36,791 bases of DNA from an uncultured Mycoplasmatota bacterium (GCA_900546245.1 URBY01000012.1:1-36791), one strand, 5' to 3'; positions 22,224 through 31,698 are shown, counted from the first letter of the stretch. Notes: a model not told the origin generated them from the letters alone. A program made the numbers and translations.

Positions 22224-24002
22224 ATGGTATTAACTAGTGATATGAAAAAAGAAACAAACAAAGAACGTATATATGATATGATGGAAAAGTATTATGGTAA
22301 TGATACTGTAAATGAAGAAGAATTAAATTATATAGAAGAAATATCAAAAAGTACACAAGCAACTAATGATGTTATTCAAATTATTAAGTCATATATAGAT
22401 GAATTTGATGAAAATACATCTGAAGAAAAAAAAGAAAGTTATTTGCAAAATTTATTTAAACTTGCTAAAATTAGAATGGATAATAATGATGAATATGCAG
22501 AAAAAGGAAACATAAAATATTTATCAAATATGGACAAAATTAATGATATGACTTCTAAATATTTTGAAAATAGTGAAGAATTAGAAATGGCTATTAAAAA
22601 TGAAAAAACAAAAGGATATATAGAGGCTTTAAAAAAATTAGTTGCAAAAATTGATGAAAGTACGGATGTTTTTATCAGTTGGATTAATGACGCTATTGAA
22701 AATGATGAAGAAAGAAATATAACTATTTATCTTAATGAATTATATGATGCAATGGAATATGGATTTATTAAAAAAGATACAGAAAAATTAATTAAAGATC
22801 TAAAAGAATTAAATGAAGAAGCTGAAATCGATTATGATGGTTATAATATAGAATCATTAGTTTCTGGTGATAAATTAGTTTTACCAGAAGGATATGAATA
22901 CGATGAAAGTCTTGGTATAAATAATAAAAATTTAACAAAAAGTCAAAATTATATTTCTATAAAAGTTAATGTGAAAGCAAATAATAAAGGGGGTAACGAT
23001 ATGAATAATAAGGATAAGAAAGATAAAAAGAAAATAAAACAAGAAAAGAAAGAAATAAGAAAGAGCAAAAAAGAAACAAAAAAACAAGAAAAGAAAGAAA
23101 TAAAAAAACAAAAAAAGGAATCAAGAAAGAATAAAAAGGAAAGAAAACCAAAATTTAGATGGTTTAATATTTCTAAAATTCCAGTACTTATAAGAAATAA
23201 ATTTGTTAGCATAAAAGATTATTTAGAAGAAGAAGTAAATATAAATATCACTAAAGATAATAATACTTTTGATCCTATTGATATAGATATAGATGAAGAT
23301 GAAAATGATAATAATAAAAATAATGAAAAAAATATAGAAAATAGTGAAGAAAATACTAATAATAATGATGATACTAAAAAAATTGAAACAGAAGAAAATC
23401 ACAATGATGATATTAAACGAATTGAAAAAGAAGAAAATCACAATGATGATACTAAAGAAATTGAAACAGAAGAAAATAATAATGATGATGTTAATGATAA
23501 TACTGATGAAGTAAAATTAACAGCAGGAGAAAATTTAAAACGTATTTCAAAAATAAGAAGTGAAATTGAAAGACTTCAAAGAAATAAAGAAGAATTAAAA
23601 AATATAGAAAACGCTTCAAAATTTGCAAAAGAAGAAACAGCTAAACATTATGATGATGAAACAAAAAAATTAAAAAATCAAATTAAAGAAATAGTTGATA
23701 ATAATAAATATACAAATGAAGCAGGAAGAGAAATCTCTATGGAAGAAAGAGATAGATTTGATAGATTAGATGCTGTTCAAGCAGATATTATTGAAACCAT
23801 AAAAAAACAAAAACAAATTAATTCAGAATTTAATGAAGCTTGGTATGGTCATATGGGAGAAAAAGTTAGTGAAGAACTATTAAAAAGAAGAGCAACACTA
23901 AAAAATGAATTAGATATAATTAATATTAAACTAAGTTTATTAAAACAAAAAAGAGAAGAAATAGTTGCAGAAAATTCAATGGTTTATACAAGAACAATGT
24001 AA
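22224..24002 (+). CDS. Large low-complexity protein with basic, acidic-repeat and coiled-coil regions
   Basis: This is a 592-residue protein with no membrane segment or signal peptide. Residues 1-255 form an acidic helical domain. Residues about 260-310 are an extremely Lys-rich helix. Residues about 345-430 are Asp/Glu/Asn-rich with a 13-residue repeat. The last 150 residues are a coiled coil ending MVYTRTM. A strong ribosome site, AAAGGGGGT, lies before an internal ATG at 23001, just where the Lys-rich part begins, so a shorter C-terminal product is possible. I do not recognise the family. Confidence 0.7.
   Translation: MVLTSDMKKETNKERIYDMMEKYYGNDTVNEEELNYIEEISKSTQATNDVIQIIKSYIDEFDENTSEEKKESYLQNLFKLAKIRMDNNDEYAEKGNIKYLSNMDKINDMTSKYFENSEELEMAIKNEKTKGYIEALKKLVAKIDESTDVFISWINDAIENDEERNITIYLNELYDAMEYGFIKKDTEKLIKDLKELNEEAEIDYDGYNIESLVSGDKLVLPEGYEYDESLGINNKNLTKSQNYISIKVNVKANNKGGNDMNNKDKKDKKKIKQEKKEIRKSKKETKKQEKKEIKKQKKESRKNKKERKPKFRWFNISKIPVLIRNKFVSIKDYLEEEVNINITKDNNTFDPIDIDIDEDENDNNKNNEKNIENSEENTNNNDDTKKIETEENHNDDIKRIEKEENHNDDTKEIETEENNNDDVNDNTDEVKLTAGENLKRISKIRSEIERLQRNKEELKNIENASKFAKEETAKHYDDETKKLKNQIKEIVDNNKYTNEAGREISMEERDRFDRLDAVQADIIETIKKQKQINSEFNEAWYGHMGEKVSEELLKRRATLKNELDIINIKLSLLKQKREEIVAENSMVYTRTM
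23364..23480 (+). repeat. 39-bp tandem repeat (13-residue acidic unit)
   Basis: Three copies of NDDTKKIETEENH-type units are followed by a partial fourth. The copies differ at a few residues (T/I, K/R/E), so they are not very recent. Confidence 0.8.
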
Positions 24003-24030
24003 AGGTACACAAATGTGTATCTTTTTTTGT
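24003..24030 (+). terminator. Terminator after the 592-residue gene
   Basis: GGTACAC and GTGTATC pair with one G-U around AAAT, followed by a run of seven T. Confidence 0.6.
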
Positions 24031-24110
24031 AAAGTAATAAAAAAAGACTAGTAAAATGTATAAAAATAATATATAATAAGAATGAATATAATAAAGAGGG
24101 AGTGAATATA

Positions 24111-24449
24111 ATGGCAGAAACAAAGAAAAAAACAACTACAAAAGCAGCTCCAAAGAAGACCACAACAACAAAGAAAACAACAACTAAAACAACTTCAGCT
24201 TCAGCTGCAAAAAAGGCACCAGCAAAAAAGGTAGCAACTAAAGCACCAGTTAAAAAGACTACAACAACAAAGAAAACAACAACTAAAAAAGCTCCAGCAA
24301 AGAAAGTTAATAATAACTTATCTAATGCTGAACAAAGTTTCAAATTGACAAATGATGCTATGTTTAATGTATGGGTTGATGCTTTAATTTTAATTTTTGT
24401 AGTATTAATGTTCGTTTTAATATTATATGGTTATGTAATGTCTGCATAA
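24111..24449 (+). CDS. Histone H1-like Lys/Ala/Thr-rich protein with a C-terminal membrane anchor
   Basis: This is a 112-residue protein. Residues 1-70 are made of K, T, A and P with KKAPAKKV and KKTTTTKKTTT repeats, like the H1/HU-type basic tails that bind DNA. Residues about 85-109 are a hydrophobic helix (VDALILIFVVLMFVLILYGY). Together they would put a DNA- or polyanion-binding tail on the inner face of the membrane. GAGGGAG supports the ATG at 24111. A frame on the opposite strand of the repeats is an artefact. No known full-length family comes to mind. Confidence 0.7.
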   Translation: MAETKKKTTTKAAPKKTTTTKKTTTKTTSASAAKKAPAKKVATKAPVKKTTTTKKTTTKKAPAKKVNNNLSNAEQSFKLTNDAMFNVWVDALILIFVVLMFVLILYGYVMSA

Positions 24450-24512
24450 AAAAGAAATTTATTTTTCTTTTTTTTTACGCCTTTAAATGGTATAATTATT
24501 ATGGTGATATGA

Positions 24513-25496
24513 ATGGGATTTTTTGATAAATTAAAAAAAATTGTAAGTAAAGATACATTTGAAGATAAAAAAGAAAAAGACTTATATGATAAAGGATTTG
24601 AAAAAACAAGAAAAGAATTTACAGATAAGTTAAATAAGTTAAATAAAAAATATAGTAAAGTAAATAGTGAATATTTTGAAGAGTTAGAAGAAATACTTAT
24701 TATGGCTGATATTGGAGTTAATACAGTTATGAGTTTTATGGATAGATTAGTTACAAGAGCTAAAAATGAAAAAATAACTGATCCAAAAGAGTTAAAAGAA
24801 TTAATTGTTGATGAATTATTTATAATATATGTTAATGATGAAATTTTAGTAGACAAGATAAAATATAATGATAATGGTCCAACTGTTATTTTATTTGTTG
24901 GAGTAAATGGAGTTGGTAAAACTACTACAATTGCAAAACTTGCTAAAAGAGAAAAGGATAAAGGTAAGAAGGTAATGATGGTCGCAGGAGATACATTTAG
25001 AGCGGGTGCAGTTGAACAACTAGAAACTTGGGGAGAAAAAATTGGTGTAAAAGTAGTATCATCTACTTTAAATGCAGATCCATCAAGTGTAATATATAAA
25101 GGTCTTGAAGAAGCGAAAGAAGATAATTATGATGTTGTTTTAATAGATACTGCTGGTAGACTTCAAAACAAAGTAAATCTAATGAAAGAGTTAGATAAAA
25201 TTAATAGAGTAATAGGTAATTTAATAGAAGGTTCACCACAAGAAACACTTTTAGTAATAGATGCAACAACAGGTCAAAATGGTATTTCACAGGCAAAACA
25301 ATTTAAAGAAATAACAAATATAACAGGCATTGTACTTACTAAATTAGATGGTACAGCAAAAGGTGGTATAGTTCTTGCTATTAAAGAAGAAGTTAATATT
25401 CCTGTTAAATTTATTGGTCTTGGTGAAGGCATGGAAGATTTAAAAACATTTGATATTGAAAAATATATATATGGACTTTTTAAAGAATTATTATAG
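24513..25496 (+). CDS. ftsY: Signal recognition particle receptor FtsY
   Basis: This is a 327-residue SRP GTPase receptor at the membrane. It has a short charged N-terminus, an N domain at about 30-110, then the G domain with GVNGVGKTTT, DTFRAGAVEQL, DTAGRLQNK, TKLDGTAKGG and GLGEGMEDL. It lacks the long acidic A domain, as usual in Gram-positives. It begins the ftsY-ylxM-ffh operon. Confidence 0.97.
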   Translation: MGFFDKLKKIVSKDTFEDKKEKDLYDKGFEKTRKEFTDKLNKLNKKYSKVNSEYFEELEEILIMADIGVNTVMSFMDRLVTRAKNEKITDPKELKELIVDELFIIYVNDEILVDKIKYNDNGPTVILFVGVNGVGKTTTIAKLAKREKDKGKKVMMVAGDTFRAGAVEQLETWGEKIGVKVVSSTLNADPSSVIYKGLEEAKEDNYDVVLIDTAGRLQNKVNLMKELDKINRVIGNLIEGSPQETLLVIDATTGQNGISQAKQFKEITNITGIVLTKLDGTAKGGIVLAIKEEVNIPVKFIGLGEGMEDLKTFDIEKYIYGLFKELL

Positions 25497-25505
25497 GTGG
25501 ATAGT

Positions 25506-25805
25506 ATGGATGAAATAAATGAATTAATAATGTTATATGATTATTATGGAGAATTATTAAGTGATTCACAAAAAGAATATTTTATGGATTACTATTTTAA
25601 TAATTTAAGTTTAGGAGAAATTGCAGATAACCTAGAAATAAGTAGAAATGCAGTTCATAAACAAATAAAAAGTGCTGAAGCAAAGTTAAAAGAGTATGAG
25701 GAAAAATTAAAGATAATTAAAAAAAGTAATTTAATAAAAGAAAAATTAGAAAGTATTAATGATGAAAGATTAAAAGAAGAAATAATAGATATATTAGAAA
25801 GCTAG
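25506..25805 (+). CDS. ylxM: YlxM-like putative helix-turn-helix protein of the SRP operon
   Basis: This is a 99-residue protein of the UPF0122 family. An HTH of sigma-70 region-4 type is visible: LSDSQKEYFMDYYFNNLSL then EIADNLEISRNAVHKQIKSAE. The family promotes SRP function in Firmicutes. TAGGTGG overlaps the ftsY stop and supports the ATG at 25506. The neighbours ftsY and ffh confirm the call. Confidence 0.92.
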   Translation: MDEINELIMLYDYYGELLSDSQKEYFMDYYFNNLSLGEIADNLEISRNAVHKQIKSAEAKLKEYEEKLKIIKKSNLIKEKLESINDERLKEEIIDILES

Positions 25806-25816
25806 AAGGTGAAATA

Positions 25817-27133
25817 ATGTTTGAAAATTTAAGTGATAGATTAGAAAGTGCAATGAAGAAAATAAAAGGATATGGAGTTATAACTGAAGATAATATAAGT
25901 GATGTTTTAAGAGAAGTTAGACTTGCACTTTTAGAAGCAGACGTTAACTATCAAGTAGTTAAAGAATTTACAAATAATGTTAAAGAAAAAGCACTTGGTG
26001 AAGAGGTAAGAAAAAGTTTAAAACCAAGTGAAGTATTTTTAAAAATATTAAAAGATGAATTACTTAATTTACTTGGTGAGGGAACTAGTGAAATAGAAAC
26101 TAAAAAGAACCCTACAATATTAATGCTTGTAGGTCTTCAAGGTTCAGGTAAAACAACAACTATTGGTAAACTTGGTAATTTACTTAGAAAAAAATATAAT
26201 AAAAAGCCTTTATTTGTCGCATGTGATATATATAGACCAGCTGCAATAGAACAATTAAAAACTATTGGTAAAGAACTTAATATTCCAGTTTATGAAGAAG
26301 GCATAAAAAATCCTAATGAAATAGTTAGAAATGCATTAGAATACGCTAAAGAAAATAAACTTGATTATATATTAATAGATACAGCTGGTAGACTTCATGT
26401 CGATGAAGAATTAATGAATGAATTAAAATCATTAAATGAAGAATTTAATCCTGATGAAATATTACTTGTATTAGATAGTATGATTGGTCAAGATGCTATT
26501 AATGTAATTAATGGATTTAATGATAAACTACCACTTACAGGTACTATTTTAACTAAGTTAGATGGTGATACTAAAGGTGGTGTTGCCTTGTCAGCTAGAC
26601 ACTTAACAAATGTTCCAATCAAATTTATAGGTACTTCTGAAAAACTTGATGGACTTGAAGTATTTGATCCAGAAAGGATGGTAAATAGAATTTTAGGTAT
26701 GGGAGATATTATGTCTCTTGTTGAAAAGGTTGAATCTGTTTACACTGAAGAAGATGAAAAAAATGCAGAAAAAACATTTAAAAAAATGCAAAAAGGAAAA
26801 TTTGATTTAGAAGACTTTTTAGCACAATTTAAACAAATAAAAAAATTAGGTTCAATAGAAGGATTATTAAAATTAATACCAGGTGCTAAAAAAATGGGAT
26901 TAAACAATATTAATATTGATCCAAAAGACATGGCAAGAGTAGAAGCAATAATTCTTTCTATGACTCCTGAAGAAAGAAGAAAACCAGAAATAATAAAAGC
27001 AAATAGAAAAATAAGAATAGCAAAAGGTTCTGGAACAAGTGTTCAAGAAGTAAATAAATTATTAACTCAGTTCGAACAAAGTAAAAAAATGATGAAAATG
27101 TTCAGTAATGGTTCATTTAAGATGCCATTTTAA
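25817..27133 (+). CDS. ffh: Signal recognition particle protein Ffh (SRP54)
   Basis: This is a 438-residue GTPase that binds signal sequences and SRP RNA. The N domain leads into the G domain with GLQGSGKTTT, DIYRPAAIEQL, DTAGRLHVDE and TKLDGDTKGG. The Met-rich M domain (about 300-438) has PGAKKMG, TPEERRKPEII and RIAKGSGTSVQEVN and ends MMKMFSNGSFKMPF. AGAAGGTG precedes the ATG, 11 bases after ylxM. Confidence 0.98.
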   Translation: MFENLSDRLESAMKKIKGYGVITEDNISDVLREVRLALLEADVNYQVVKEFTNNVKEKALGEEVRKSLKPSEVFLKILKDELLNLLGEGTSEIETKKNPTILMLVGLQGSGKTTTIGKLGNLLRKKYNKKPLFVACDIYRPAAIEQLKTIGKELNIPVYEEGIKNPNEIVRNALEYAKENKLDYILIDTAGRLHVDEELMNELKSLNEEFNPDEILLVLDSMIGQDAINVINGFNDKLPLTGTILTKLDGDTKGGVALSARHLTNVPIKFIGTSEKLDGLEVFDPERMVNRILGMGDIMSLVEKVESVYTEEDEKNAEKTFKKMQKGKFDLEDFLAQFKQIKKLGSIEGLLKLIPGAKKMGLNNINIDPKDMARVEAIILSMTPEERRKPEIIKANRKIRIAKGSGTSVQEVNKLLTQFEQSKKMMKMFSNGSFKMPF

Positions 27134-27136
27134 TAT

Positions 27137-27166
27137 AAAAGAAAAGAAAATATTCTTTTCTTTTAA
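27137..27166. terminator. Terminator after ffh
   Basis: AAAAGAAAAGAA (27137-27148) and TTCTTTTCTTTT (27153-27164) are perfect 12-bp arms. Confidence 0.8.
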
Positions 27167-27192
27167 TTTACCTAAAAAGTAAATTAAAACTA

Positions 27193-27237
27193 TTTACAAT
27201 TTAAAATAATGCTATTATAATATGATTAACCTGTTAA
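27193..27237 (+). promoter_or_regulatory. Promoter and probable operator of the higBA module
   Basis: TTTACA (27193-27198) and TATAAT (27216-27221) have a 17-bp spacer. TTAAC (27226-27230) and GTTAA (27233-27237) make a perfect inverted repeat just after the -10, a likely autorepressor site for the antitoxin. Confidence 0.6.
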
Positions 27238-27261
27238 GTAAATCAAATTAAGGAAGGCGAC

Positions 27262-27594
27262 ATGGAATTAACATATAAAAATGATAAGCTTAAAAATCTC
27301 TGTGAAAATCCTAAATATAATAAAGAATTAGTTAAAGAATATGGAATTGATGTGGCAAAAAGGTTACCTCAAAGAATAAAAGAACTTAAATCTTTTGTTT
27401 GTTTAATGGATGTACCACAAACTCTTCCATTTAGAAGACATAAATTAACTGGTGATTTAAAGGATTATTTTGCTATTAATATTACTATGCAATATAGATT
27501 AATATTTAAGCAAAAAGATAATAATATAGTAATAGAAGATTTAAAGGAAATAAAAGAAATAGAAATAATGGAGGTGTCTAAACATTATGAGTAA
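27262..27594 (+). CDS. higB: HigB-like toxin of the RelE/ParE superfamily
   Basis: This is a 110-residue protein with the HigB layout: an N-terminal MELTYKNDKLKNLCENP, a middle LPQRIKELKSF, then LPFRRHKLTGDLKDYFAINITMQYRL-type strands and a final acidic strand. Such toxins cut mRNA at the ribosome. Its last 8 bases overlap the start of the HigA gene (ATGAGTAA), so the pair is translationally coupled. AAGGAAGG precedes the ATG. Confidence 0.85.
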   Translation: MELTYKNDKLKNLCENPKYNKELVKEYGIDVAKRLPQRIKELKSFVCLMDVPQTLPFRRHKLTGDLKDYFAINITMQYRLIFKQKDNNIVIEDLKEIKEIEIMEVSKHYE

Positions 27595-28654
27595 AAGATA
27601 TGAATTAAATGAATATGTAATTGTACCAGGTGATACAATTTTAGAATTATTAGAATTAAATAGTATGACACAACTAGATTTATCTGATAAAACTGGTATT
27701 AATAAAAAAACAATTAATGAAATAATAAAAGGAAAGGCACCTATTACAACAACAACAGCACTTAAATTAGAATATGTTTTTAATATTCCTGCTAGTTTTT
27801 GGAATAATCTTGAAAGTAATTATAGAGAAGTACTTGAAAGACAAAAAGATTTTGATTCTATTATTGAAGATGAAAAATATTTAAAAAACATACCATATAA
27901 TGAAATGTCAAAAAGAAACTGGGATTATATAGAAATAACCAGAAGTCCTTTTGAGAGAGTTGTAAATTTAAGAAAATTTTTTTCAGTCGCATCCTTAGGT
28001 TTTAATACAGAATTAAAAAGAAAACTTGCATTTAGAAAACAGGATAATGATAGTTTTTCTTATGAATCATTATATTGTTGGTTAAGGTATGGAGAAATAC
28101 AGTCTAACAAGATAGAATACCCTAAGTTTGATATAATAAAACTAAAGGAATGTGTAGAAAAAATTAGAAGCTTAACTAGTTATTTGTTTCTTGATAAAAT
28201 AGATGAAATAAAGGAATTACTTAAAGACTGTGGTGTCTCACTTATATTTGAACCACATCTTCCAAATACATATGTAAATGGAGTTTCATACAAAATTACT
28301 AAAGATAAAGCAATAATTATGATAAGTGATAGAGGAAAAAAAGATGATATTTTATGGTTTACTTTATTTCATGAAATAGCGCATTTAATTATGCACAGCA
28401 AAAAGGAAGTTTTTATTGATGGTGATAATGAATTAAAAAGTTCTATAGAAAAAGAAGCCGATGATTTTGCTAAAAATACATTGATTTCAAAAAATGCATA
28501 TGATGATTTTATTGAAAATAATATAATAAATGAAAAAACGATAAGAAAATTTTCAAAAGATAATAATATTATCCCAGGCATTTTAGTTGGAAGAATGCAA
28601 AAAGAAGGTATTATTGGTTATAATGAATTTAATAATTTAATCACAAGAATATAA
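27587..28654 (+). CDS. higA: HigA antitoxin fused to an ImmA/IrrE-type metallopeptidase
   Basis: This is a 355-residue protein. An XRE helix-turn-helix spans about 14-70 (MTQLDLSDKTGINKKTINEI). A middle helical region follows, then a zinc peptidase with the HExxH motif HEIAH at 262-266 and a downstream EKEADDFA that supplies the third ligand. This fusion is a known class of HigA-like antidotes. The peptidase may cleave its own DNA-binding part or the toxin complex on a signal. It overlaps higB by 8 bases. Confidence 0.88.
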   Translation: MSKRYELNEYVIVPGDTILELLELNSMTQLDLSDKTGINKKTINEIIKGKAPITTTTALKLEYVFNIPASFWNNLESNYREVLERQKDFDSIIEDEKYLKNIPYNEMSKRNWDYIEITRSPFERVVNLRKFFSVASLGFNTELKRKLAFRKQDNDSFSYESLYCWLRYGEIQSNKIEYPKFDIIKLKECVEKIRSLTSYLFLDKIDEIKELLKDCGVSLIFEPHLPNTYVNGVSYKITKDKAIIMISDRGKKDDILWFTLFHEIAHLIMHSKKEVFIDGDNELKSSIEKEADDFAKNTLISKNAYDDFIENNIINEKTIRKFSKDNNIIPGILVGRMQKEGIIGYNEFNNLITRI

Positions 28655-28691
28655 TTATAGGATAATAAACTATTCAAAAATTTATAATTCT

Positions 28692-28700
28692 CATATTCTA
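28692..28700 (+). promoter_or_regulatory. Possible sigma-K-like -10 box before cotD
   Basis: CATATTCTA matches the mother-cell sigma-K -10 pattern CATAnnnTA, 23 bases before the coat gene. No clear -35 AC at the right distance is seen. Confidence 0.3.
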
Positions 28701-28722
28701 GTAATAGATAAGGAGGATTAAA

Positions 28723-29001
28723 ATGTTTTATAATAATTTTAATATGAATGGTTGTTGCAATAACGAAAATAAGTGTTGCCCAACTGTTTGCGAGGAAAAA
28801 TGCTGTGAAGATCCAGTATATGAAGCACCAGTTGAAAAATGTATAAAAAAAGATTTTGTACATGAAATAGTTCACGTATGTCCAGTACATACAAGAATAG
28901 TAAATAATCACATTTATAAACATACTTATGTACCAGAATATACTTGTTCTGAAGAAAATGTATGTACAAATGTAGATGATAATTGTTGTAAAAAATTTTA
29001 A
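28723..29001 (+). CDS. cotD: CotD-like spore coat protein
   Basis: This is a 92-residue Cys/His-rich protein with 13 or so cysteines: an N-terminal NGCCNNENKCCP block, then VHEIVHVCPVHTRIVNNHIYKHTYVPEYT in two strands (shown here as pattern, residues about 47-75), and a CC-rich end. The HxxxVxxH...H pattern and size match inner spore coat protein CotD. AAGGAGG precedes the start and a terminator follows. Expression should be late in the mother cell. Homology is judged by eye. Confidence 0.7.
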   Translation: MFYNNFNMNGCCNNENKCCPTVCEEKCCEDPVYEAPVEKCIKKDFVHEIVHVCPVHTRIVNNHIYKHTYVPEYTCSEENVCTNVDDNCCKKF

Positions 29002-29027
29002 AAAATTCCATTAGGAATTTTTTTCTT
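29001..29027 (+). terminator. Terminator after cotD
   Basis: AAAAATTCC (29001-29009) and GGAATTTTT (29014-29022) are perfect 9-bp arms with a T tail. Confidence 0.8.
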
Positions 29028-29076
29028 TTTTATGTTTTATGGTATAATTTTTATAGATAATAAAGAAGGCGGTAAA

Positions 29077-31698
29077 ATGATTCAAATATTTGATATAAAA
29101 AAGGAAAAAAGTCTTAAAACGAATGATAGTGAAATGCTAAAAAAATACATGGATGAATCAATTTTAAATAATGAAGAATTAATGAAAAAATATAATTCGA
29201 AAGCTCAAGGCCTAAATGACAATGAAGTAAAGATACGTCTTTCTAAAAATGGAAAAAATGTTGTTATAAAAGATGATAAAAAAAGTCCACTATACTTTTT
29301 ATTAATGTCATTTAAAGATGAATTTATAATAATTTTATTGTTTCTTTCATTAATAAATTTTCTTTTAGGTGATACTCTTGGATCATTAATAATTGTAGTG
29401 ATAGGAATAATTAGTGCGCTTATTAGATTTTTTCAAGACTATTCAGTTTATAAATTTAATAGAAAATTAAAGTCAAAGATATATTCCACAGTAAATGTAC
29501 TTAGAAATAATGAAGAAAAAGAAGTAAAAGTAGAAAATGTTGTAATTGGAGATATTATTAAATTAAATGCTGGTACAATAATTCCTGCTGATTTAAGAAT
29601 AATTGACAGTAAAGATTTATTTTTAAATGAGTCAGTATTTACTGGTGAAAGTATACTAGTAGAAAAAAGTAATAAAGTAAATAATAATGTAAAAGAAATA
29701 TTTGATATAAATAATATTTGTCTTATGGGAACTTCTGTAGTAAGTGGAAGAGGAGAAGGCATTGTAATAAATACAGGCTTTAATACATATTTAGGTAAAG
29801 TTGGTAAAGAAGTTAATACAAAAAAAGAAGTAACTAATTTTGATAAAGGTATAAAAAATATAACTAAATTATTAATAAGATATATGGTTGTTGTGTGTCT
29901 TGTAGTAATTATTATAGATGGTATAATTAAACAAAATATTGGTGAAGCACTTTTGTTTGCGTTATCAGTTGCGGTAGGTATTACACCAAGTATGCTTCCA
30001 ATGATTCTTAATGTTAATTTAACAAAAGGAAGTAAAAGTTTAGCAAATAAAAAAACACTTGTTAAAAATATTGCTTCAATTCAAAATTTGGGTGCAATAG
30101 ATATTTTATGTACTGATAAAACAGGTACGTTAACAGAAAATAATATAACACTTCAAAAATATATAGATGCATTAGGTAATGAAAATGAAGATATATTAGA
30201 GTATGCATATTTAAATAGTTATTATAGTACAGGTATAAAGAATTTAATTGATAAGGCAATTATCTCATATGGTAAAGAACACAAACTTGATACTACTTTA
30301 GAAAAATATGAAAAGGTTGATGAAATACCATTTGATTATAATAGAAAAAAACAAAGTGTTGTTGTAAAAAATAAATCAGCATATAGAATGATAACAAAAG
30401 GTGCACTAGAAGAAATAATTAATGATTGTGATAGTGTAATTATTAATGGTGAAATTAAGAAAATAACAAAAGAACTTATAAATGTTATAAAGGATAAAGC
30501 AATGGAACTTGCGAATAATGGTATGCAGGTTATTGCTCTAGCAGAAAAGAATGATTATCCAGGAGATTTGAAATTTAATTCAGAATGTGAGAAAAATATG
30601 ACATTTGTAGGATTTACATGTTTCTTAGATCCTGCTAAAAAAGATGTAAAGACAACAATATCTAATTTATATAAAATAGGCATTAAAACAAAGATATTAA
30701 CAGGTGATAATCCATATGCTACAAAAAATATTTGTAATTTGGTAGGACTTAATGGCAATGATATATTACTTGGTAGTGATATAGACAAAATGAGTGATGA
30801 GGAATTATCAAAAAAAATAGAAGATATAGATGTATTCGCAAGAATGAATCCACTTCAAAAAGAAAGAATAGTTGATTTGTATAAGAAAAATGGACATGTA
30901 GTAGGATATATGGGAGATGGTGTTAATGATGCTCCTTCACTTAATAAGTCAGATGTTGGAATATCTGTTAATAGCGCATCATCAATAGCGAAAGAAGCGA
31001 GCGATATAATTATATTAAAACAAAGTTTAAAAGTTGTATATGATGGTGTGATTGAAGGAAGAAAAGTATATGGAAATATTATTAAATATATGAAAATGGC
31101 ATTAAGTGCGGATTTTGGTGATGTTTTTAGTATTATGATTTCAAGTATATTTTTACCATTTTTACCACTTCTTCCAATTCAAATGTTACTTCAAGATTTT
31201 ATATACGATTTTTCTCAAATAGGTATACCATATGATAATGTGGATAAAGAATTTTTAATTAATCCTAAAAAATGGGATACTAAGGGAATATCAAGATTTA
31301 TGAAGGTAATGGGCATAACAAGTTCAATTATAGATGTTATATCATTCATAATATTCTGGTTTGTATTAGGTTATAATAGTATAGATAAACAAGCATATTT
31401 TCAAACAGCTTGGTTTATAACTTGTCTTGTAACTGAGCTTATGATTATATATAATGTTAGGACAAGTAAAAAGCCTTTTATAGAATCAAATGCAAGTCAT
31501 AAATTAAATGTATTAACTATTTTTTCACTTGTATTAACAATAATCACTCCAATGCTTTTAACTAAAATTGGTACATTTCACTTCGTAATTTTACCATTTA
31601 AATTTTATCTATTCTTAATTTTACTTGTTATTTTATATTTTGCTATTGTTTCTATTATTAAAAAGATATATATTAAAAAGTATGGAGAGTGGCTATAA
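29077..31698 (+). CDS. mgtA: Mg2+-transporting P-type ATPase, MgtA type
   Basis: This is an 873-residue P3B ATPase that imports Mg2+ at the cytoplasmic membrane. Landmarks are the actuator TGES (VFTGESILVEK), TPSMLPMILNVNLTKGSK, typical of MgtA, phosphorylation motif DKTGTLT with Asp347, KGALEEI, GDNPYATKN and hinge GDGVNDAPSL, then six C-terminal helices. The start at 29077 follows GAAGGCGG; an ATG at 29032 lies before the TATAAT-like box and is not used. The leader is only about 30 bases, too short for an M-box riboswitch. Confidence 0.93.
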   Translation: MIQIFDIKKEKSLKTNDSEMLKKYMDESILNNEELMKKYNSKAQGLNDNEVKIRLSKNGKNVVIKDDKKSPLYFLLMSFKDEFIIILLFLSLINFLLGDTLGSLIIVVIGIISALIRFFQDYSVYKFNRKLKSKIYSTVNVLRNNEEKEVKVENVVIGDIIKLNAGTIIPADLRIIDSKDLFLNESVFTGESILVEKSNKVNNNVKEIFDINNICLMGTSVVSGRGEGIVINTGFNTYLGKVGKEVNTKKEVTNFDKGIKNITKLLIRYMVVVCLVVIIIDGIIKQNIGEALLFALSVAVGITPSMLPMILNVNLTKGSKSLANKKTLVKNIASIQNLGAIDILCTDKTGTLTENNITLQKYIDALGNENEDILEYAYLNSYYSTGIKNLIDKAIISYGKEHKLDTTLEKYEKVDEIPFDYNRKKQSVVVKNKSAYRMITKGALEEIINDCDSVIINGEIKKITKELINVIKDKAMELANNGMQVIALAEKNDYPGDLKFNSECEKNMTFVGFTCFLDPAKKDVKTTISNLYKIGIKTKILTGDNPYATKNICNLVGLNGNDILLGSDIDKMSDEELSKKIEDIDVFARMNPLQKERIVDLYKKNGHVVGYMGDGVNDAPSLNKSDVGISVNSASSIAKEASDIIILKQSLKVVYDGVIEGRKVYGNIIKYMKMALSADFGDVFSIMISSIFLPFLPLLPIQMLLQDFIYDFSQIGIPYDNVDKEFLINPKKWDTKGISRFMKVMGITSSIIDVISFIIFWFVLGYNSIDKQAYFQTAWFITCLVTELMIIYNVRTSKKPFIESNASHKLNVLTIFSLVLTIITPMLLTKIGTFHFVILPFKFYLFLILLVILYFAIVSIIKKIYIKKYGEWL

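Noticed and set aside
23984..24343. Leftward Val/Phe-rich frame opposite the Lys/Thr-rich gene
   Set aside because: It is the mirror of low-complexity AAG/ACA repeats and has no start signals.
29020..29077. Mg2+ riboswitch before mgtA
   Set aside because: The leader between the likely -10 box and the start is only about 30 bases.
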